Assembly (NCBI RefSeq): GCF_000003605.2
Contig: NW_003106596.1
Span: 273,598-309,153 of the forward strand
Reading direction: 5' to 3'
DNA: 35,556 nt
Origin: Saccoglossus kowalevskii
Taxonomy: Eukaryota; Hemichordata; Enteropneusta; Harrimaniidae
In this document: one piece after another, positions 9,101 through 21,100 of the stretch
Position numbering within the stretch: position 1 is the stretch's first letter
How the letters are laid out: the number at the start of each line of letters is the position of its first letter
Translations under genes and position numbers: made by a program
The notes under the pieces: model-generated
Seen by the model: only the letters and a program-made list of their open reading frames with translations
Databases searched by the model: none
Told to the model about the DNA's origin: nothing

Positions 9101-12100
9101 ATGTGTATTCCTAATACTTAATCAATGGACCTGATATGCAAATGGCCGCCGTAATCGAGATCTCGGCGAGTGCATTGTTAGCAACATAAACTACATATTT
9201 TCCTCATCTGCATTATTTGCATTCTTGTATTCAAAATTATAGAACCTTGCTAAAATGTCCAAATATTGTAAATGAACATTTTCGATTAGTGTGAGATTTG
9301 AGCAATTCCTTCGCAAAGCCTGTATGAAAAAGCGTATGTTTCCCTACTCGAAGCATAATGTATCACGTATGTGTTTTATTCTAGAAAGGGACCAAGAATT
9401 CTATGGAAACAGCCATCACATTTGGTACACTGTTCACGGATATTAATTTTCGCGTGTCTCTCTGGGAAGAGGCTGGAAATGAAGAAGAGTTCTTGAAGGT
9501 GAGACCAGTCATGACTAACAGTACATAGCTGCGAGATTCATCGATGTGGTCTGTGTAACGGGCAACCCTTCGAACGCCATATTTTGTCTCACCAAAATAA
9601 TTGTGCCCACGTGCATTTTTCTGTAATTTCCGCGTTTAGTTTGGACTACATATTTTGAGTAAAAAGTTGTTAAAAATGTTGCACAGGTCGCAGGGTTGGA
9701 TTTGTGAATTGTGACACAATGCGCCCTGTTCGATATGAGACTCATAGCGACGTACACAACGCGTGTAAAGTACATTGTTCGTTTACACGAAATTCGAACA
9801 CCGACCACCACCATTTGAAGTATACGTATATTACTAAAATGTGTTGGTTAATTGATGTTATTGGCGTGTTGGTACGGATGAAGTGACCATAGGTGCATTG
9901 TGGAAAACGATTTTTGTATAATCTTTGTGTAGTTAGGATGTACAAACTATTCTCATGTATGTAGCTTATTATTTGCATCTATTAGCATAAGCATGCCCGC
10001 ATTTTGTGCTACAAATGTCATTTTGGCTCAGTCACTACATTGGTTATAATATACGAACAAAATGGTAGCTCATGTTTCTTCAATACAACTGATATGACAT
10101 CTGATTCATTTCAGATACTGCGAGTCCGGGTCAATGAACTTTCTGACAACAAAAATATCCGTAATGTGGTAAGGCGGCGAGATAGCCAAACGGATACACA
10201 CAATCCTTTCCTCCAAGCAGATACAGTGAGTAACCACGTGACACACATATGCTACTTCACACAGAAATAAAAAAATCTCCCCCAATAGGCCGGGGGTAGT
10301 GTGGATTTGTTTGCGGGGTTTCGTCATAACATCACACAATTTCAATTTCAATTTATTAAAGAACGCTTAAAACTCCGCAGAAGGTATTGAACTACAAAAA
10401 ATACAATTATAAAAAACAGAATTCAAAATATAACACTGTAATAAGCAGAACAATTAAAAAAGTTAATTTGGAAGGAGGTGTTGCTGTATTTTCTACGATA
10501 AATGTGTTTATATGTTACACACGACTTATTAATCTCAACTTTGCGAGGCTGTGAACAGGACCCCTTATCTTACTGCATATAGTACACTTTCCTGTAATAT
10601 AGTTTGTTGTAATGCACGTCGACCTTGGACATTGCCGATTAATTATCTCTAAAGAAAACATATAAAACTTAATTTAATCTGCAAAATTTGATTTTAATTT
10701 AGTGAATCCAGTTTATGTCAATAATATTAAATACATAATTTAATAATTTTATTTTTACTCCTTGTAGAGAAAACGCTGCACTGTTCTCAAAGGTGTCCGA
10801 GAGGACATGAAAAGACGCATTCCAAAATATAAAAGTGATTTCAGGGACGGTAAGTCGATGGCAAATACTCGGAGCAAATTCGAGCTCGGTTCAATTTGTC
10901 GTAGACGGCAATCACACTCGCAACAACTCACGCGTGATGAGCTATGTGGCCACATTGTTCGCGCGAGCTCCAACATGGTGTTACTAATAAAAGCAAGTGA
11001 TTCGTTGTGTGTTCAGACAACTAGTTAGAGATTTGTGTTGACATGATTGATGTCATACTGTGTCTGTGATTGCGTGCGAATAAGTAGTATCGAACCTAGA
11101 TCGGCTCACGCTTGGTCGACGAATCTAGGAACCACGGTGACCACCAAACCCAGCAAGTTATACGAAAGAGTCACAAAAATGTTTGTTCGCGGCGAATGAA
11201 GCAGAATAATTCTTGTATAGCTGTTAATGTAGGCATGGCGCTTTGTTCAACGAATTGAAATGCTGTGTATTACGTTGTTGCTCTAGATTTTCCAAGGAAC
11301 ATTGGGATATATAACATGTACTTTATGATTATATGATCATACGTGTTGAGTGACCTTTTTCAAGTTCATGCTGTTTCACAGCATGAACTATTAAGTACTA
11401 TTACTATTGATACTATTAAGCAAAGTATCGTGATTTCTAAGCAGTCATCTATTTCTTAAAAGAAGCAATGCATTTGGGATAAAGCCGGAAGCCATCACGA
11501 TGTTTTGATCAAACTCGAAATATTCTGAATGCAACACACATCTCGGCTCATTAGGCTCATGGCGAAAACTAGTTTCCGATTAAAGAAAACGTACAAAACA
11601 CATTAGATTTGTCGATGTGTAAAGCCCATGAATTTTCCCAACGTATGGAGAATAAAAGCTTAAGTGGATGTAAACTACTGAATACATTTGTGGTACCCTA
11701 ACGCGATTCTGATTTGTAATATAATCGAGAGTTCCTCTCATTTTGCATGCACATGAAGATTACAAGATTATACTGACCTCATATCAAGCAGACGACGTCA
11801 ATGTGAGCGACATGGACATTTTACAGTCTAATTGTATTTTCATCGTCACATTCTGCATTCAAAGTTGCCACCTTCACTCAGTGATCGGTTCATTAGGGTA
11901 GAATCCTATTCTGCGATATGAATACGAAATTCTCTGAATCTGTAGAGTTCAAATTAAACTCTTATGAGGATATTAATCGTGCTGTACTTGCAGAAAATAT
12001 TGTTTCTAAATTAATTTCGATTTTTTTTTATCACGGTTTTTCAAAGATATTTAACAATTCTGGGTCGGGTCAGGATTTAAAATCGGATCACAATAAAATA

Positions 12101-15100
12101 ATATGTTATCGTTCTCATGGAAATTGGAATTAGAATACAAATCATTATGTAATATTCATATTTTCTCTAAAATATATAATGTTGTATCGCGTTGCATCAT
12201 CGCTTGTATTGTTACAATCTATATATAATTATGACGAAATTCCGTTTACGGGAAGATTATTTTCTGGCTATTTGGCCAACTACACGCTATTTCTCCTGCT
12301 TGACAAGCGTCAGGAAATATTGTAACTTACTAAAAGGTTAAGAAGGTGGAGTTCGTACGTAGACGCTATGCATACAACGAAAACAGCGTTTTTCCATTTG
12401 TATTTTTCAGGTATTTACGGCGGAGCTTACACACTGCGGGTCCTGATCACCACGATTATATTTCTATACTTTTCATGTTTACTGTTCGCCTTGTCTCTGG
12501 GCGTGTTGAATGACAAGAACACACATGGATATATTGGTAAGAATACATTACCCGTCGTGCAACAGTTAGTTGGTTTTATCTTTCGCGAAGTCACGTTCGG
12601 GCGTACTCGGATTACCGAACTAATCCGACTGATCAATGTCATGATATTTGTTCTCGGAAACATCATTTTAACACGTTTTTAACCGTTTCGCATGCCTGAC
12701 TAATTGCTTTTAAACCTGACATGAATTTAATACAAATTGGATTGTCGATGCGCCGCAGGCGTGTGTCGCGATTGGTTTCAACATGAAAATGGCCGACTGA
12801 CAGCCGCTCTGTTGTATATGCGTATGCATGTGTTTCAGTGACTCTTTTCCCGGCTGTCACTGACCCGGATGTTGTTCAACGTCGGTAAAATTACGACAAT
12901 TAGAAATGTGCAAAAAAAAATGTATCTCATTTCCACCTGACCTTATGCGGATGACTGACGTCATAGACAAAATACTTGAACATGTCAGTGACTTTTTGTC
13001 GGACATACCTGGGGTTGTTTAATTCAAAAGTATTATTATTTTATGAATGACTTTTTTTATAATGTTGTTATTAAATATGATATTAGAATGCAAGCCGAGA
13101 GGTGTGAACACAGGGAGCCCAGGAACTATAACCAACTGTAATACGCAGTCTCTATGAGCGCGGGGGGGGGGGGGTTATCGGCTAGTATCTAGTGTAAGNN
13201 NNNNNNNNNNNNNNNNNNNNNNNNNNNNNNNNNNNNNNNNNNNNNNNNTTAGTTGCTCCTTCGAATTTCGCCAAAGCCTTACCTACATTTTACCGATATC
13301 TGCAGAATAAATCAAGAAAACTACACAAATTTACTCCTTTTACGAATTCCTAACGGTTAGTCCGAACGCACGACACCGTTGGAGGCGTGACCTGTTCAGC
13401 ATTTGTCAACAACCAATCACAAGACTGGTTACTGACCCCCCCCCCCCGCTCATAGAGACTGCGTATTACAGTTGATTATAGTTCCTGGGCTCCCTGTGGT
13501 GTGAATAGGCATTTCATGTGAACTAGTCAGATTCGAAACAGACACTAGCCTTATCTTTTCCAAAATGTGAATTCATAAGAGGATTGTTTGGTTTAGTTTT
13601 AATAAAAAATAACGAAGCATGTGCCATACAAATGAATTCTTGATCCGATATTGCTTCATATATTCTGTTCTACAGTGTTATGAACAGTGTATATATTGTA
13701 CGAAACCCACAGCTGTTTTTTGAGTTGTCATCCGCACTTAGTTGGCTAAGGCTAGCAATATGTATATTTCGATGACATTCTTGCAGGCGAATTCAGTTTA
13801 GATTAATTATTTTACTGGGTACGCACCTGCTTTTAATTGAGATTAGTTGCGAATAATAGAGCTGTCACGTGGCATGGACTGTACATTCGAATTGCGCAGT
13901 GATGGCGAGTTTTACTGCAGATGCGGCGGCTGGAAATAGTGCATGCCTGGGCGAGATCTGCTTGCCATCCCTTGCTCCCCATGGGCGGAATGATTCTCGC
14001 ATTGTTTATATTGTATGCACATGCTCTGTTTTGCAACTCGGGATAATAACGGGAAATATTTGTTATTGTTTTTGAGGGAAAACTTTTTTTCCACAAATAC
14101 ATAATAATAAGTCTTTATGGTTACGTTTTAAAAACTTGCGGCTGAACGTTTTTTGACTTATGTTTTCAGGGTGGTATTTACTTTCTTCCCCAATAAATTG
14201 CATCGATCGTTTCACATACATTCAGTGAACACTCTGTTTATTCACTTATGAATGTCTCGTCTATTTTAAGTGGAAACATATCGTCAGATCTGCAACTATC
14301 AACAAAACATGGCAGCCATCTTGAATCACGCGCGCCTAGCTATTTTTAGCGATGATCATATTCGTCCGACACCGGAGCGCTAAGTGCATGCGTAGTGAGG
14401 AAATCGAGGTACAAATTCAAACGATATACTCAGAGTTTTTGAAAATGCATGTGTGCGCATGGCTGTATATACATGTACCGGTGAGAGCTAAGGACCTTAC
14501 TCAAATACATTCAAAATGTATGTTATGCGGTTTTATAAAAACACTGCGTTTTTCTATCGTTGTGCGTATTAGATTTTGGATTTATATACTTGATACACGA
14601 GAGGAGAAAATAAATCCTAACAAATAAAATATTTCTAAAATATTTCTTCAAATTTGCATCATGCATGCAGTCGTACGAGGCTAAATTTGAACGAGCGGGG
14701 ACTGCGTCCCAGAGCGCTAGCGGCGCGCCGTGTCTTGTGCACATCGCAAAAACGAAACTGTATCGAACATGTTTAATCGGTTCTCTAAATCGTATTAGCC
14801 TGAATTTATAAGATAGTGGTAAAAATGACGGGAAATAACGCAGACGACACACCGCCTGCTCACGAGAGTTTCAATAGTTACCCGAGTAAATACTTATACA
14901 GTTTATTATCTATTGATCTATGCATTCAATTTTGTTTTGTAAAATGTAATTACATTTCGTATGATCGCACATCCAAAGATCCATCACATCGAGTTTTAAC
15001 AAGCGCTTTATATTTGACATCAATTGACAGGTATATTGGTTTTTTGACGCTCTCCTCAGTCCGCGAGTGAACATTCAGGACATCGATATTGTGACGTTAC

Positions 15101-18100
15101 AATATCGCGCGATACTCATTTGACACGGCATTTGTACTCGTTGACTCGTGATCATTCACATGTTTTTCATTTTAGGTGTCAAGAAAGCCCTTGTTGGTCA
15201 GATAATAGCGGGGTTGGTTGGAGGCATATTCGGTGGACAGCCTTTAATGGTTTTGGCGACATCGGCACCATTGGCGCTCTTCACAAAAGGTACATCTTGT
15301 AGTCCAGGGCTTTGGGTGTATGTAGCCCTGTACCATGAATTGTTATAGTAATTTACGGTACTAGTAAATTACTGTGTGCAAGCAATCATGGGGCTATACT
15401 TCCATGGAAACATGGGAAGACATCGTTTCATGTGTTACAGATAAAATCATATTCTGTTAGAACAAAAATAGCATTTTTTATCCCCAGACTGTTGAAGTGA
15501 GTCAATATATATTTTTCTTTCATCCCACCATGTCGCCAGCCTATATTAATTCGATATGACATAATATCTCCACCATATAAACTAATAGTGAAGAGTTCTA
15601 TTACGGACAAAATGGCTGCCAACAAAGAAGCTGCTGGGGACCTCAAACTGTCAATATCCTTATATTAACCGGAAGTACACATTATGCATTTTGCATGTTC
15701 ACGCCGAGTGCTATCGGAATGTAACATTCATGAACACATGGAGACTAGTGGTATATTTTAATACATTTGCATTTACAAACGACGAAGTAAATGCCACCGA
15801 ATCTGGGTGTAGTATCCAGTCCGAGTTTTCATGATACTTGCCGGATACCGTGATAATAATAAAAAAAAAACTTTGGTAATACACTTTCGGTTATTATGAT
15901 GATGCAATTATGGGCAGAAAATAATATTTGTATTTTGATACGCACATTGTAAAATGTCTCCAAGCAAGTTTTGTATTCCACTGAACGATTTCTCAGACAA
16001 CTGTTATAAAAAAAAAATGTTCGCGGCCACGCACAGTTCTGGATCTCTGTGTTCTTTGATTGTTAAGATGACGCATACCATAACACCTTATGGGGGGGGG
16101 GGTTATAATGAAGTTAAAAAAATCGTAAATATCTAAAAGCTGCCTGGGCGGTATATGCAAATGAACGACATCGAACCGAGCAATACGAGGACTTTTGTCA
16201 ACCTAACGCAAGTTACGCCCTCTGCCGGCAGCTGAACAATCATTACCGGGAGAGGGCATACTTTGAAACGATTCATCTTAACATTTTGATTACAACTACT
16301 TTTACGTGTTTTAATATAGCGACGAATAAAACGCTTGTAAAATGTGTATTTCCACTGACAAAAACCTAACGTTCTCTTTTTAAATAAAAGTGTTATTTTA
16401 AACAAATATACGTACTTCTTTGTGGTCATTATTGTGTTCATTCACTTGAAGTTAGAATTTAAAAAAAATATAATTAGATATTTACAGCGAATCATTCACT
16501 AGTTACAATCACCACACTTTATCTGTCACGTGGTTATCATTTCTTGATGGCGCTATGAATGGTTTGTTTGTTTGTTTTTTATTTTAGTTATTTACATGTT
16601 CTGCGAGGAGCGTGTCTGGGACTTCCACCTCGTGTACGGGTCGATAGGTATATGCAGCTCTGGATTTCTCATTCTCTTTGCCGTGCTCGACCTCAGTAAA
16701 TACATGAAATGGTCGACTAGATCCGTCGATGAAGTGTTCTCCGTATTTGTGTCTTGTACGCTCATTAAAGAAGCCATCGACGCACTACGATACAGTAAGT
16801 CAAACTCGACTGTGGAGGGGGAGGTGTTTATCGGGGTCTCCGCTAAATATTTCGACTCTGTCACTACACTCCACTGCCACGATTCTTGGTCTACTTTTAT
16901 TGCGCTGGCAACGAACACCACCTAGCGATAGGTTTTGTGAATGCTTTCGTTTGTGTGAATGAATGATGTTTAACAACTGACCGTTATTCTGTGGTGTTTG
17001 TTTCATTTTCCAGATTTCAACCAGAATTATAGTTGCCTTAAAGGCATATCGGAAAACATGTACGTTGCAACAAACGTCACCTGGGAGATGACGAAGACGA
17101 ATATCACCCACGAGAAGTACGAAAACGAAACGGGCACTGTAGAGGGCGTTTTACCTGGCATGATCATTCACAACACCACGACCATTGTGCGAGAATGCGT
17201 ACACGGCACTTGTTACCCAGAAAACAGTTTGTTGTTTTTAATGCTGATGCTGGGCGTCCCTTGGGTAGGCATAACACTATATAGATTTAAAAAAAGGTAA
17301 GTGATAAATGAATGAATTAGACTAATCATGTACAAGAAAATGTGTTACATGACGTGTCCAGACCAATCATGTACAAGTGAATGTGTCACATGACGTGCCA
17401 GACCAATCAGGTAAAAGTGAATATGTCGCATGACATGTTCAAACCAATTACCGAGTTTCGATTAATTACTGAACAAAAGTCATTTGAAGTTTGTGCACGG
17501 CTATTGATGTTGTAAATAACCTTATTTGGCTGCTACAAAACGACATTTTGACAACAGCTTGCGTCAAAGTAAACGTGTTTTGTTTTCGTTTCGTTCGATA
17601 TGCACCCGGATGATGCTTTTGCGTAAGTTATTTTTTTGTTTGTTAAATACGGCTTTAATGAGTTACATTTTAATACTAAACATGTACGAGACATTACTGT
17701 CGGCTATGTTCTCATTGAAAATGCACGTACAACAAACAGACAAATAAACACACGCGAATACCAATAGACCATTTTCCGTTCACTGCGAGAATCACGCGTT
17801 ATGCGTGAAATCGAACGTAAAAACAGGACAAACAAAGGTCATAGCGTCGTAGTCGCGTCAAACATCGCGTGGGATTCGACAAACACGAAAGTATTTTGGG
17901 GGACATTTCCATGCTTAATAATGTGCTGTCCACATTTGATGATAGGCAATTTCGATTAAATAAGGGTATTCGGAAGCAATATTCCTCTGTCGAAGATCGG
18001 CCGGTCGATGTGAGCTACGAAATAAAGAAATTCGAGTTCAAAATCAAATTGTTCGATTTTTGCGGCAGACGTTCGACGCTCGTCTTTCATGCATCTCGCG

Positions 18101-21100
18101 AGAACTCGCAATTGTACGGAAAATCACCTATTGAAGAAACTATTTTTCAAATCATAATGTGTAATGTAGCACCAACTTCGAGTCGTCATAAGGTGCGTCG
18201 TCACCTCCAGTGCACTGACCTCACGATTTATCAAGGCCGTAGGAAGCAAAAATTAGTTGGTCCGGCCATCCATCGAGGACCGTAGGCCCGAGGCGTATGT
18301 TGACGTATGCCGAAATAGAGGGATGGGCAGAAGTGGTCTGGCCATAGCCGGTGCGGTTCCTATGGCCTTGCTCAGAAGTCGTGCACATACCATATATAGG
18401 GTGCAGCGTAAACATACACCGCGTCAAATTGTGCGCGTTGTGTGGATGTACCTAGCCAGCAATCAAGCCATACCGAGTACAACCATCGTACAACCTAGTT
18501 TCACAATCATAGGCACACCCTACAATATCGGGTAGGAACTATGGACTATAGGGACTACGAAAGGAATACAGTGTGGGAACTTAGCCGATGGCGCTTACAC
18601 TGTAGAGATACCAGGAATACACATTAGTTCATTACACAGATAGTCCAGCTTTATTTATCCAAACGGGTAGCTGAGGTGAAATCTTACAAAATTACAAAAT
18701 CTTACATACTCTCCAATAACAATCTAAGGCGTGGCAGAGTAAACATGTGATCAGCCGTTGACATGATCACGTGACTACCTGGGATATGTCTCAAAGGTTA
18801 AAACCTCACTGGAATTCCCATTACTGAATACAATAAGTAAACAACTTGAATGCATTTATAAAAATTCTGAAATATGATGTTCATAATGTCTACTTTAAAG
18901 CGCGGTGGTCGTCGCTCAGCGCGTGTTCGAATTTCATGTAATTAAACAATGTATTTTACACGCGTTGTATACGTCGCTATGAGTCCCATATCGAACAGGA
19001 CGCGGCACGACGACTGCCGCACTTTAAACATGCAATTGTTGATCCTAAATAATACTGCAACGTCGTGTGAACTAAAGAGAACGTTGGGTGCGTGATGTCA
19101 TCATGGTAACAGGTGTATCAACAATTCTGGCTTTGAGATAGACATCCGTGAAAGCGGTCCATGATCGTCACGGTATCCAATACTTAACTCTAATTATGTT
19201 TTTTTTTTCCCAGTCCTTTTTTAGCAACACTGTATCGAGAACTACTTTCAAACCAAGCTTTAGCAATAACCGTTATATTGTGGTCCTTTATCGGCTCTTA
19301 CTGCTTTAAAGATGTCCATTGTGAGTTAATCAATTATAGTATCCAATTTATTGTTGTCATGATTCGCGCCCTGTAGCGACGATACGCGTTTGTGAAATAA
19401 AAAAGGCTGTTAGAGGGAAAATAATTATCGACAATAATTGCTGCGTAGTTGTTCACCACAAGCTAGTATTTTTTTTCTAAAAGCATCAATATTATGATTT
19501 ATTGATGGGGTTATACAGATCAAAAGAATATCGACGCGGTGAACAGCCTTTCTTCAGCCCATTTACGCCACAGAAGCGCATCGTCGTTAGAGGGCTAGTA
19601 TTCTGTATCGTTAGTCGTGTTTAAATCGAATATGCGGGACGTAATGTTTCTGCCAGTATACGCACCTCAATATACGGTATGTTTGGCGGTTTTACTTTTA
19701 TCATATAATATTTCAGAATCGGATGTACTCTATATAAATAGAAACCATGACTTCACCGCGATATCACACTTATATGGGCTGGTGTGCACTCTGGAGTAGC
19801 GATAACTTCCAATATTGGCGTATACTGTTAAGCTGCTGAGCTACACAATTGACATCATATATCATATTTCACATCTTAGTAACTCGACATATACCAATCA
19901 TTTATCTTACAGTAACACCATTCCCATACAATCACAAAGCCGATGTGTTTACGGTCAGTAAATATAGGGAAGCTGGCTACGCTATCTGGCTATCTGCGCT
20001 GGGCCTTGGTCTTTCTCACGCTCTAATGGTATTCATGGAACACAATATAACGGGTTCCATTCTCAACTCGCCAGAAAATAAGTAAGTTACCTAGTTACGT
20101 AGGATTAGTTTCGCTACCGATATCATTCATCGATATTGAGTCATGGTTTTAATAGCGTAATTCGAAAATGACGTCACAAAACATCATGTAATGTTATTAA
20201 TTATTCAATTTTCCTTGTAGATTAAAGAAGGGGACATCGTATCACTGGGATCTGCTCCTGTGTGGCATCCTTAATTTATTCTTCGCTATATTCGGACTTC
20301 CAATGGTACATGGTATTGTACCTTTATCACCTATGCACGTGCGAGCGTTAGCAGACGTAGAGGAAAGAGTTCATTATGGCTACGTGCAAACAATGTGAGT
20401 CTGGGTATCAGTGGCGCTGTAGTGTGGCAGTACTAATGCAAACGCAAATTTGAAAACTATTATTTTGCCTAGTCAATGACTCACGTTCGAAGTGTTGTTG
20501 AATCACCTGTATGATTCTAAAACGATAAATTTTATGTAAATACAATGTGGATCACCATATGCTATTCTCACTAGAATAAGGGCATTGATTATTTCAATTA
20601 TAACCCATTCCAGAACTACTTTTGTTCAAAGAGGTTGGCAACCATCTTGGAACGTCACCCCATATTTGTTATGGTACAAACCGCTTGATTGGTTTCTTCA
20701 ACACATAATGGAGACGTGCGCTGATTGGTGAACAACAGGAGCCGCAAAATGGCCACGGTTTACGACGATACTATCATTCAAATACCTGTATAGTATGCTA
20801 TATCATTTCATAACTGTATTTGTTTGTCTTCTTGTTTTACAGTATTGTGCGAGTCCGAGAAACTCGTCTCACTGTCATAGTGTCTCACATATTTCTTGGC
20901 GTGTCACTGCTAATGCTGCCGCTACCTTTGCAATATATACCAATGGCAGTGCTGGCAGGAGTGTATATATTTCTAGCAATACAACTATTCGTCGGCAATC
21001 AGCTATTTGAGAGGATGTTACTTTTTATTACCGAACAAGTAAGTACCGAAATTTGCAGCAGAGTCGAAGCACATATGCAAGGTAGAATTTGTTACGTCAG

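Noticed and set aside
12427-12666. 79-codon minus-strand frame
   Set aside because: It is antisense to exon 7.
15612-15668. Short frame [18 protein letters not shown] with good start context in intron 8
   Set aside because: It has 18 codons then a stop, lies inside an intron of the transporter, and more likely reflects an ATGGC(T/G)GCC factor motif.
16592-16921. 109-codon minus-strand frame
   Set aside because: It is antisense to exon 9, which has family similarity, splice sites and correct phase.
16800-17111. 103-codon minus-strand frame
   Set aside because: It overlaps intron 9 and the antisense of exon 10, with no motif.
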